The notes beneath the pieces are model-generated. The model was given only the letters and a program-made list of their open reading frames with translations. It was not told the origin of the DNA and did no database searches. A stretch of 8,178 bases of DNA from an uncultured Mycoplasma sp. (GTDB lineage Bacteria; Bacillota_I; Bacilli_A; RF39; UBA660): positions 1 to 8,178 of the forward strand of contig CANDSI010000041.1 of assembly GCA_947388575.1 (NCBI GenBank). Reading direction: 5' to 3'. The position numbers and the translations under genes are program-made. Shown here one piece after another: positions 1 to 5,493 of this stretch (its first letter is position 1; every line of letters starts with the position of its first letter).

Positions 1-273
1 GCTAACATAGAAAGTAAAACCTACCAAACTTTTTCAATAACTGCTCTAAATAATATTGCAAATGCTCTAAATACAACTATCTTAAATTTAATACCTAAAG
101 ATGTAGAATTAAAAAAATATAAAATAAACACTAATATAAAATGTGAGTATTGCAAATATGATACGGAAATTCCTATTGAATTAATAAAACTTATGGAGAG
201 TATTAATGATATTACTAACAAAAAAATTAAATTAACTTGTCCAAAATGCCATAAAAAAATAGTTTTCCGATGA
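1..273 (+). CDS. C-terminal part of a zinc-ribbon protein of unknown function (5' end outside window)
   Basis: The frame is open from base 1 to a TGA stop at 271-273. Ninety sense codons without a stop in such AT-rich sequence make it a convincing coding end. No start lies inside the window. The visible part has a hydrophobic stretch (about residues 11-32), then a CxxC knuckle (KCEYC, Cys48 and Cys51 of the visible part) and a second one near the end (TCPKC, Cys80 and Cys83). Such a pair typically binds one zinc ion. I do not recognise the family; a nucleic-acid-binding or structural zinc ribbon is possible. The gene converges on prfB, with only two bases between the two stop codons. The minus-strand open frame over the same bases is a shadow. 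Confidence 0.72.
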   Translation, partial: ANIESKTYQTFSITALNNIANALNTTILNLIPKDVELKKYKINTNIKCEYCKYDTEIPIELIKLMESINDITNKKIKLTCPKCHKKIVFR

Positions 274-275
274 AA

Positions 276-1344
276 CTATTTAATTTTTAAAACGCTTTCC
301 ATAAAAGGTTTAATTTCGCCATCTAAAACTTTTAAAGGATCAGTACTTTCAAAATTACTTCTATGATCTTTAACAAGTTTATAAGGTTCTAGAACATAAC
401 TTCTTATTTGACTACCAAAATCAATGTTACTAATATCACCATTGATTTTTTTAATTTCAGCTTCCTGTTCTTCTAATTTTTGTTGATAAATTTTATTCTT
501 TAACATTTTAATAGCAGTTTCCTTATTTCTTAATTGGCTTCTTTCTGTTTGACAAGTAACAACTAGCTTAGTTGGTAAATGAGTAATACGTACTGCTGAA
601 TTAGAAGTATTTACTGATTGTCCTCCCGCTCCACTTGAGTGATATACATCAATTTTTAAGTCATCTTCTTTTATTTCTACATCTATATCTTGTTGAAATT
701 CTGGCGTCACATTCACAGAAGCAAAAGAAGTATGGCGTCTTTTATTCGAATCAAAAGGAGATATTCTAACTAATCGATGAACTCCCTTTTCATTTTTAAG
801 GTAACCATAAGGATAATTACCCTCTATAAATAAAGTTACACTTTTAATCCCTGCTTCATCACCAGCTTGTTTATCCACAATTTTATAATTATAATTATTT
901 CTATCTAAAAATCTTTCATACATTCTAAGTAACATACTCGCCCAATCGCAAGATTCTGTACCACCAGCGCCTGGATGTATTTCTAAATAACAAGCGTTAC
1001 CATCATATTCTTCTGAAAGTAAAGTATCTAACTCTAGCTTTGAAATATCTTTAGTTAAGCTTAATAATTCATCTTCACTAATCGCCTCTATGTCAATTAA
1101 CTCTAATCCTATATTAATTCTATCTAAAAGATCTTGATATTCATCTATAATTTTATTAATATGCTTTAAATGTTGATAAGTAGAATTAGCATGGGACATA
1201 TCATTCCAAAAATCTTCTTTATTTACTTCTTTTTCAAGTTCAGCTTTTTCCATAGATAGTTTATCTATGTCAAAGAGACCTCCCAATATCTAATAATTTA
1301 CTATTTAATACTTCCAATTTACTTTTTAATTCTTTTTGATCCAT
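276..1344 (-). CDS. prfB: Peptide chain release factor 2, made by +1 programmed frameshift
   Basis: RF2 recognises UGA and UAA stop codons on the ribosome and triggers release of the finished protein. The gene is read in two frames. A 24-codon leader starts with ATG at 1342-1344 (MDQKELKSKLEVL...) and ends at an in-frame TGA (1270-1272). A +1 slip then joins it to the main frame, giving about 355 residues, close to the usual 365. In the joined protein the SPF tripeptide that reads UGA is at about 195-197 (RISPFDS), and the catalytic GGQ loop is at about 240-242 (SSGAGGQS). Both are intact. A weak ribosome site (GGTGA) precedes the ATG, and the stop is TAG. The minus-strand open frame from 1286 has only a TTG at its start and is not the true start. 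The gene's presence indicates that UGA acts as a stop in this organism. Confidence 0.97.
1269..1284 (-). promoter_or_regulatory. prfB: prfB programmed +1 frameshift site
   Basis: The minus strand reads GGGAGGTCTCTTTGAC. A Shine-Dalgarno-like GGGAGG lies three bases ahead of CTT TGA C, the same layout as the well-known RF2 autoregulatory site. When RF2 is scarce the ribosome pauses at UGA, the leucine tRNA slips from CUU to UUU, and reading resumes at GAC (Asp). RF2 therefore controls its own synthesis. This is direct sequence evidence matched to an established mechanism. Confidence 0.96.
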
Positions 1345-1365
1345 AAAATCACCAATTTCTTAAAT

Positions 1366-1374
1366 ATTATAACA
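1366..1374 (-). promoter_or_regulatory. Extended -10 promoter for prfB
   Basis: The minus strand reads TGTTATAAT, a perfect -10 hexamer (1366-1371) preceded by the TGn extension. It lies about 22 bases before the prfB ATG. No good -35 box is found at 16-18 bases, which is usual for extended -10 promoters. It falls in the 66-base gap after the glycosidase gene, so prfB probably has its own start of transcription. Confidence 0.6.
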
Positions 1375-1410
1375 TACAAATAATTAAAAATATATGCAAG
1401 ACTCTAAATA

Positions 1411-2634
1411 TTAATCTTTAATAGGTATCTTTGATATAATATCTTTATGTTCTTTACATCCTAAAAAATCTTTATCAAGTAATTCATAATTTTCTAAATA
1501 ACTATATTTAAACATTAATATCTTTTTAACAGATTCATTAATTCTTTCTTCACTTATATTATTTTTTACATAATCTAAAGATTTTTCTATATCATCAGGC
1601 ATAAGTAGAATATCAACACCAGCTTTTATTGCTTTAACAATTATTTCTTCTTGTGTATAATTATCAGTTAAAGCTTTCATATTAAGAGCGTCTGTTATAA
1701 CAAGACCATCATAATTTAAGTCTTTCTTCAAAATATCAGTTATTAACACTTTTGATAAAGATGCAGGTGTATTATCACCAGTAATATTAGGTAAAGCTAT
1801 ATGACCAACCATAATTAATTTAGCATTATTATTTACTACATATGAAAATGTTTGTAATTCCAAAGCTTTTAACTCTTCAAAGCTTTTATTAATAATAGGT
1901 AAATCTACATGTGAATCAACGTCAGTATCACCATGCCCTGGAAAATGTTTATAAGTTGGAATAACACCTGTTTCCTCTAATCCTTTAGCTAAACTTCCAG
2001 CCATTTTATTAACTAATAAATAATCACTACCAAAACTTCTTTTTCCTATAACAGTATTTTTAGGATTAGAATAAACATCTATATCTGGAGAAAATACTAC
2101 ATTAACACCAATAGTTCTAAGTTCTCTTGCCATCACTTTACCAACTTGATAAGCAAGATTCTCATCTTTAGTTTTACCTAAATAATACATATAAGGTATA
2201 TCAGTTACTTTAACATCCTTTAAATATTTAAGTCTTTGAACAAGCCCACCTTCCTGATCCATACTAATAATTAAAGGTATATCATTATAAGCTTGTAAGT
2301 TAGATATTAAAGTTTTAGTTTTATCATAAGTATCCATATTTTCTCTAAAAAGAATAAAACCACCTAACTTTTTATCTCTAAATAATCTATACAAATCATC
2401 ATAAGTATTAGAATCTCTCCAAGCAACAACAAACAATTGCGCTATTTTCTCATCAAGAGACATACTATTTAATTTGTTATTTACTTTTTCTAATAGTTCA
2501 TCTTTATTGATATCATTATTAATAAACTTATCTACTTTTAAATCAGGATTTTTTTCGCTTTTAAAATTTAAAAAGAAAATGCTTATTAATAAAACACTTA
2601 AAATACCTATAAATATTACAATCTTTCTTCTCAT
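1411..2634 (-). CDS. Membrane-anchored family 3 glycoside hydrolase, NagZ-like beta-N-acetylhexosaminidase
   Basis: This is a predicted extracytoplasmic enzyme that removes terminal N-acetylglucosamine, most likely from muropeptides during peptidoglycan turnover. From the ATG at 2632-2634 it has 407 residues. Residues 2-24 form a basic then hydrophobic signal anchor (RRKIVIFIGILSV...). No cysteine follows it, so it is not a lipoprotein. The rest is one (beta/alpha)8 domain. The NagZ signature KHFPGHGDTDVDSH spans about 229-242 and contains the Asp-His dyad (D240, H242). The nucleophile is probably D315 in VITDALNM, and the substrate-loop motif MDQEGG is near 125-130. The C-terminal second domain of longer GH3 enzymes is absent, as in short NagZ proteins. 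I chose this ATG because GTGGTGAT precedes it; the frame extends nine codons further to a GTG (2661) without a comparable ribosome site. Exact substrate specificity is inferred. Confidence 0.9.
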   Translation of the reverse strand: MRRKIVIFIGILSVLLISIFFLNFKSEKNPDLKVDKFINNDINKDELLEKVNNKLNSMSLDEKIAQLFVVAWRDSNTYDDLYRLFRDKKLGGFILFRENMDTYDKTKTLISNLQAYNDIPLIISMDQEGGLVQRLKYLKDVKVTDIPYMYYLGKTKDENLAYQVGKVMARELRTIGVNVVFSPDIDVYSNPKNTVIGKRSFGSDYLLVNKMAGSLAKGLEETGVIPTYKHFPGHGDTDVDSHVDLPIINKSFEELKALELQTFSYVVNNNAKLIMVGHIALPNITGDNTPASLSKVLITDILKKDLNYDGLVITDALNMKALTDNYTQEEIIVKAIKAGVDILLMPDDIEKSLDYVKNNISEERINESVKKILMFKYSYLENYELLDKDFLGCKEHKDIISKIPIKD

Positions 2635-2679
2635 TATAATCACCACTATTATTTTAACCACAATTTAGCAATATATAAT

Positions 2680-2708
2680 ATTATACCACAAAAACAAAAG
2701 AGCATTAA
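2680..2708 (-). promoter_or_regulatory. Promoter for the GH3 glycosidase
   Basis: The minus strand has TATAAT at 2680-2685 preceded by TGG, giving the extended -10 TGGTATAAT. A weak -35 candidate, TTAATG, lies at 2703-2708 with a 17-base spacer. It lies just past the terminator of the regulator gene and in part overlaps its stem, so the glycosidase is likely a separate transcription unit. Confidence 0.55.
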
Positions 2709-2727
2709 CTTTATATGTTAATACTCT
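2690..2727 (-). terminator. Intrinsic terminator of the XRE regulator gene
   Basis: Arms at 2699-2709 and 2717-2727 form an 11-base-pair stem on the minus-strand RNA (AGAGTATTAAC with GTTAATGCTCT, one G-U pair) around a seven-base loop. The stem is followed by TTTTGTTTTTG. It starts 10 bases after the regulator's stop codon. Confidence 0.82.
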
Positions 2728-2737
2728 AATTTAAATA

Positions 2738-3247
2738 TTAATCTTTCTTAAGTGTCAATACAATTCCAATAATAGCTATAATAAAAATAACTGGTGCAAT
2801 CCTAATAAATAACCATTCAAAAGAATGAAAAACAGTTCCTAAAACAGCATTTTCTGGAATATCATAATCCCAACTAAAATAAGGACTATTTAATAAAAAC
2901 AAGAAAGCAAAAATAATTACAATAATTAAACATAAAGAAATTAATAGCCATCTAATCATTTTTCTTTTTTTACTTTTCTTTTGAACTAATTGTAAGTTTA
3001 TAACTTCTAATTTTTCTGAAATTGCTTTTAAATCATCCACTTTAGTCTCTAAGATATTTTCTCCAAGTAAAGTACTAACTGGCGTTTCAAAAACTTCTGA
3101 TATTGAGATTAACATTTCTGAATCAGGTACTGACAACCCTTGTTCCCATTTAGAAATAGTTTGTCTTACTACATTTAACTTTATAGCCACTTCCTCTTGC
3201 GAAAGTCCTTTTGACTTCCTTATTGCTTTAATGTTGTCTTTTAACAT
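2738..3247 (-). CDS. XRE-family helix-turn-helix regulator with two C-terminal membrane segments
   Basis: This is a 169-residue predicted transcription factor held at the membrane. Residues 1-61 are a Cro/C1-type helix-turn-helix domain, with the typical KSKGLSQEEVA and the recognition helix VVRQTISKWEQG. About 66-92 is a charged, probably helical linker, followed by a basic patch (KKSKKRKM). Two hydrophobic spans follow, about 98-119 and 145-165, and the protein ends in a short KKD tail. Firmicutes have many such membrane-tethered XRE proteins; their signals are mostly unknown. The start is the ATG at 3245-3247, with GGAG ten bases upstream; the open frame runs 20 codons further but carries no family sequence there. 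The gene stands alone between a promoter and a terminator, with no partner transporter or sensor beside it. It probably controls itself and perhaps unlinked genes. Confidence 0.88.
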   Translation of the reverse strand: MLKDNIKAIRKSKGLSQEEVAIKLNVVRQTISKWEQGLSVPDSEMLISISEVFETPVSTLLGENILETKVDDLKAISEKLEVINLQLVQKKSKKRKMIRWLLISLCLIIVIIFAFLFLLNSPYFSWDYDIPENAVLGTVFHSFEWLFIRIAPVIFIIAIIGIVLTLKKD

Positions 3248-3274
3248 AATAGAACAACTCCTTTCTTTACAATA

Positions 3275-3303
3275 ATTATATAAAGAATAGCTCGTTGCTA
3301 CAA
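3275..3303 (-). promoter_or_regulatory. Promoter for the XRE regulator
   Basis: The minus strand has a perfect -10 TATAAT at 3275-3280 and a partial -35 TTGTAG at 3298-3303, with a 17-base spacer. It lies 28 bases ahead of the regulator's ATG. Confidence 0.55.
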
Positions 3304-3307
3304 GCAA
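3295..3307. promoter_or_regulatory. Possible operator dyad over the regulator's -35 box
   Basis: TTGCTACAAGCAA is a perfect 5-3-5 inverted repeat (TTGCT, three bases, AGCAA). It overlaps the -35 region of the regulator promoter. The position fits an operator for self-repression by the XRE protein, but no second copy was noticed elsewhere in the window, so the binding partner is a guess. Confidence 0.4.
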
Positions 3308-3400
3308 TGCATATTAACATCTAATATTTATAATAAATAAAAACTTATTAAATATACTATTCGTACACAACAACCTTTACTTAAATAACATATCAATTAA

Positions 3401-3430
3401 TTTTTCATTAAAAATTTTTTTAATGAAAAA
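3401..3430. repeat. Perfect 14-base inverted repeat, AT-rich hairpin
   Basis: TTTTTCATTAAAAA (3401-3414) and its exact complement (3417-3430) are separated by two bases. It shares three bases with the stem of the terminator at 3428-3464, so the two hairpins cannot both form completely. It may act as a backup terminator or stop transcription from the opposite side. Confidence 0.55.
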
Positions 3431-3464
3431 AGTGTTAACAAACTAGAATATTGTTAACACTTTT
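3428..3464 (-). terminator. Strong intrinsic terminator, probably the ancestral secA terminator
   Basis: Two perfect 14-base arms (AAAAGTGTTAACAA at 3428-3441 and its complement at 3451-3464) enclose a nine-base loop. On the minus strand the arm ends in TTTTTTCATT. It lies 54 bases beyond the stop codon of the SecA-tail remnant and has no other gene to serve. This is where the secA terminator would be if the segment to the right were removed. Confidence 0.75.
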
Positions 3465-3512
3465 ATATAACTTCAAATCTATAAAAATAGAATCGGCTTT
3501 AAATTTTAATAA

Positions 3513-3548
3513 TTTATATTACTTTCCACAGCATTGTTTATATTTTTT
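3513..3548 (-). repeat. Left copy of the secA-end repeat, candidate attL core
   Basis: These 36 bases match 6805-6840 at 31 positions, in the same orientation. The longest identical run is TTACTTTCCACA, which contains the stop codon. The match continues six bases past the stop (TTTAT plus one mismatch). Shared sequence beyond the coding part suggests a recombination site, not only coding similarity. Confidence 0.6.
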
Positions 3549-3569
3549 GTCGCTTCCACAAGAAGTAGA
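3519..3569 (-). pseudogene. Remnant of a SecA C-terminal zinc-binding tail
   Basis: Read on the minus strand, the 16 codons before a TAA stop give STSCGSDKKYKQCCGK. The intact secA in this window ends CPCGSGKKYKQCCGK, so 12 of the last 13 residues agree. The first cysteine of the CxC pair is missing and a glycine has become aspartate. The frame is closed by a TAA (3570-3572) directly upstream, with further in-frame stops at 3627, 3633, 3672 and 3690, so no protein is made. It is either the displaced original end of secA or a SecA-like end carried by the inserted element. Confidence 0.8.
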
Positions 3570-3693
3570 TTATCCCATATTATCAATACTTTCCATATTT
3601 ATAATATTATTGATATTTCTAGGTTTTTAGGACTAGGTAATTCCTATATTATCCGCATTATTAGTATCATTTTAATCATAAATATTTCTCTAC

Positions 3694-3719
3694 TGTGGAC
3701 AAATTGAGGACTGTCCACA
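3694..3719. repeat. TGTGGACA inverted repeat inside the left element end
   Basis: TGTGGACA (3694-3701) and TGTCCACA (3712-3719) are perfect complements separated by ten bases. The same octamer recurs at 6733-6740, just inside the right element end. The sites could be arm-type integrase sites, sites for another DNA-binding protein, or an RNA hairpin in a transcript leaving the element. Confidence 0.55.
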
Positions 3720-3737
3720 TTCGTTCACTACTATTTA

Positions 3738-3746
3738 AGTATACCA
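3738..3746 (-). promoter_or_regulatory. Possible outward-facing extended -10 promoter
   Basis: The minus strand reads TGGTATACT, an extended -10 with hexamer TATACT (3738-3743). It lies downstream of the RhuM stop codon and points out of the element toward the terminator at 3428-3464. No open frame follows, so any product would be a non-coding RNA of about 300 bases. There is no clear -35 box. Confidence 0.3.
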
Positions 3747-3775
3747 TATTTTAATAATTTATAATAATATGCAAA

Positions 3776-4801
3776 TTATTTATTTTCAATTTGCTTTGTT
3801 TCATTTAACAATCTGTCAAAATCAGATATATAATTATTGTCTTGGATGACTTTGTACTTTTCATACTCACTTTCAGCTTTTTCTTTTGCCTGTTTATGTG
3901 ATATTTTACCTTTACCCTCTAAAATATCATAATGAAATACTTTTAATGCATTTTCCACTTCGTTCTTCCAATCATTCATATACATTGCAATATTTCTTTC
4001 GGCATTATTTTCAGCAATATCCAAAAATAAGTTGACTAAATTATTTAAGTTTTTAATCTCTTTTTCATCTAAATAGTTTTTTGCAATTATAACATCTGAT
4101 TTTAGTATTTTTCCATCAGGAGAATTCTCCCACGTAGTAAGTCCCATATTATCTTTTTTAGCATCAACTCTATTATAGACAATTTCAGCAGCGGTCTGAC
4201 CAGTGATAGCAAAATGGAATTTATTTTGGATTGTTTTATAAAATGTTATAGCCATATCACTATCTTTATCGTAATCAATAGAACATTCAGCAAATATATC
4301 AGTAATTTTTTGATAAAACATTCTTTCACTTGTACGAATTAATTTAATTCTTTCAAGCAATCTTTTAAAGTATTCTTGATCAGACCTTCTTGCTTTCATA
4401 AATCGTTCATCATTTAAAGCAAAGCCTTGCACCATATAATCTTTAATTATCTTATTTGCCCAAGCTCTAAATTTAATTGCCTTTTTGGAATTAACTCTAA
4501 ATCCAATAGAAATAATCATATCAAGATTGTAGTATGGATAAACCCTTTTTACGTTTCGATTTCCTTCCTTTTGAACTTGTGCAATTTTTGCACAAGTTGA
4601 CTTTTCTTCTAGTTCTTCATCTCTATAAATATTATTGATATGTTTAACAATACCACTTCTATCAATGTTAAACAGAGTCGATAAGGCTTCTGTATTTAAC
4701 CAAACATCTTCATTTTCTAATAATACTTCTACTTTAGTATTACCATCTTCATCATTATAAAATAAAATATTTTTCTCATTTCCAATTAGTTTATCTTCCA
4801 T
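3776..4801 (-). CDS. rhuM: RhuM-family protein
   Basis: This 341-residue cytoplasmic protein resembles the RhuM family named after a Salmonella pathogenicity-island gene. Its biochemical function is not established. The N-terminal part looks like a DNA-binding fold of the phage antirepressor or Fic-adjacent type: VWLNTEALSTLFNIDRSGIVKHINNIY (about 33-59, a winged-helix-like start), then YPYYNLDMIISIGFRVNS (about 88-105) and KFRAWANKIIKDYMVQGF (about 110-127). The C-terminal half is charged and helical. Length agrees with the family, so it looks complete. The start is the ATG at 4799-4801 with AGGAGGTG eight bases ahead; the frame extends seven codons further to a TTG that itself precedes the ribosome site. 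It follows the integrase by 66 bases and has its own promoter. Such genes are frequent on mobile elements and near defence genes. Confidence 0.87.
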   Translation of the reverse strand: MEDKLIGNEKNILFYNDEDGNTKVEVLLENEDVWLNTEALSTLFNIDRSGIVKHINNIYRDEELEEKSTCAKIAQVQKEGNRNVKRVYPYYNLDMIISIGFRVNSKKAIKFRAWANKIIKDYMVQGFALNDERFMKARRSDQEYFKRLLERIKLIRTSERMFYQKITDIFAECSIDYDKDSDMAITFYKTIQNKFHFAITGQTAAEIVYNRVDAKKDNMGLTTWENSPDGKILKSDVIIAKNYLDEKEIKNLNNLVNLFLDIAENNAERNIAMYMNDWKNEVENALKVFHYDILEGKGKISHKQAKEKAESEYEKYKVIQDNNYISDFDRLLNETKQIENK

Positions 4802-4849
4802 TTTTAGCACCTCCTTTAACAATTATTCATTAAGTAATCAACTAATCAT

Positions 4850-4878
4850 ATTATACTATTTTTTATATCACTTAACAA
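4850..4878 (-). promoter_or_regulatory. Promoter for rhuM
   Basis: The minus strand has -35 TTGTTA (4873-4878), a 17-base spacer and a perfect -10 TATAAT (4850-4855). The -35 box lies inside the last codons of the integrase gene. Transcription would start about 40 bases before the rhuM ATG. Confidence 0.6.
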
Positions 4879-5431
4879 TGATACTACTAAAATTTATATC
4901 TATTTCTTTTTCTATTGATTCACAAATTTTAATTAAATTATTAGTAGTACTAGTAATATAATAATTTTCTGTTGTTTCAATTCTACTATGACCTAATACT
5001 TTAGAGATGTCTTTTATTTCATTTCCATTTCTTAATGTTTTTGTAGCAAAGTTACCTCTTAAATCATAAAATCTACAGTTGATTCCTAATTTGTGATGAA
5101 TAATTTTAAATGGATATCTTATAATATCTGTTCCAGAATATGCTCCATCTTTTCTAGTAAATACCATTTCGACTCTATTATTTTTAGAATAACTTTCAAC
5201 AATTTTATATTCAACTAACTTGCCCAATTTATTTTTTACTTCTTCTAGAATATATCTTTTATACTTTTTTCCATATTGCTTTTTTAAATTATTTTGTATA
5301 TTTTTATAAGCAATTAATACAGCATATAAACTATCACAAATATAAACCTTTCTTTTACCATTAACTTTTCCTGCTTCAAAACAATATTGATAAGCATTAC
5401 CCCTTTTTCTTATACTGATTATTTTTATCAT
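4868..5431 (-). CDS. Tyrosine recombinase/integrase with a large internal deletion, probably inactive
   Basis: Integrases of this family cut and rejoin DNA at attachment sites through a tyrosine nucleophile. Here only 187 residues remain, against roughly 390 usual. Residues 1-28 (SIRKRGNAYQYCFEAG..NGKRK) match the N-terminal arm-binding domain. From about residue 29 (VYICDSLYAVL) the sequence is already deep in the catalytic domain. The remaining catalytic residues are R125 (YDLRGNFAT), H148 (LGHSRIETTENYY) and the likely nucleophile Y157. The whole core-binding domain and the first catalytic arginine (usually in a TGLR-like motif) are missing. The frame is intact across the join near base 5345, so this looks like one clean in-frame deletion. 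A purine-rich AAAGGAAG abuts the ATG. Without the first arginine it should not recombine DNA, though it may still bind it. Confidence 0.88.
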   Translation of the reverse strand: MIKIISIRKRGNAYQYCFEAGKVNGKRKVYICDSLYAVLIAYKNIQNNLKKQYGKKYKRYILEEVKNKLGKLVEYKIVESYSKNNRVEMVFTRKDGAYSGTDIIRYPFKIIHHKLGINCRFYDLRGNFATKTLRNGNEIKDISKVLGHSRIETTENYYITSTTNNLIKICESIEKEIDINFSSIIVK

Positions 5432-5448
5432 CTTCCTTTCTTTATATC

Positions 5449-5454
5449 ATTATA
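5449..5454 (-). promoter_or_regulatory. Possible -10 box for the integrase gene
   Basis: A perfect TATAAT lies on the minus strand 17 bases before the integrase ATG, after the kinase terminator. No recognisable -35 box or TGn extension accompanies it, so the call rests on one hexamer in AT-rich DNA. Confidence 0.3.
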
Positions 5455-5466
5455 ATTTTACAACAT

Positions 5467-5493
5467 AAAAAAGAGTAGCCGATTTTGCTACTC
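5467..5493 (-). terminator. Intrinsic terminator of the kinase gene
   Basis: A perfect seven-base stem (GAGTAGC 5473-5479 with GCTACTC 5487-5493) has a seven-base loop and is followed on the minus strand by TTTTTT. It begins directly after the kinase TAG stop, so the kinase message ends here and the integrase is transcribed separately. Confidence 0.88.

Larger units (their letters stand above)
3248..3518. other. Intergenic region left of the element
   Basis: This stretch holds the regulator's promoter and operator candidate on its left, and the two overlapping hairpins at 3401-3464. I see no coding signal on either strand. Together with the remnant and element end to its right, the gene-free stretch reaches 3775. 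Confidence 0.6.
3570..3775. other. Non-coding left end of the element
   Basis: There is no convincing gene here. Features seen are an 8-base inverted repeat (TATCAATA at 3581-3588 with TATTGATA at 3608-3615), the TGTGGACA inverted repeat, and an outward-facing extended -10 site. The minus frame leading into the SecA-tail remnant is broken by TAA and TAG codons, at about the frequency expected by chance for this base composition. Confidence 0.55.

Noticed and set aside
21..221. Minus-strand open frame of 66 codons, hydrophobic
   Set aside because: It is the shadow of the plus-strand zinc-ribbon coding region, whose cysteine knuckles and 90 open codons are the better explanation.
862..885. TTATCCACA, resembling a DnaA box
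   Set aside because: It lies inside conserved RF2 coding sequence (VDKQAGD), is a single copy, and has no cluster or AT-rich unwinding region that would suggest an origin.
2474..2668. Plus-strand open frame of 64 codons
   Set aside because: It is the complement of the glycosidase's signal anchor and linker. AT-rich hydrophobic sequence leaves the other strand open by chance.
3570..3692. Idea that the in-frame TAA and TAG codons upstream of the SecA-tail remnant are read as glutamine
   Set aside because: Glutamine would fit at these sites, but the number of stops is what chance gives in this composition. TAA and TAG also end the normal genes here (secA and prfB).
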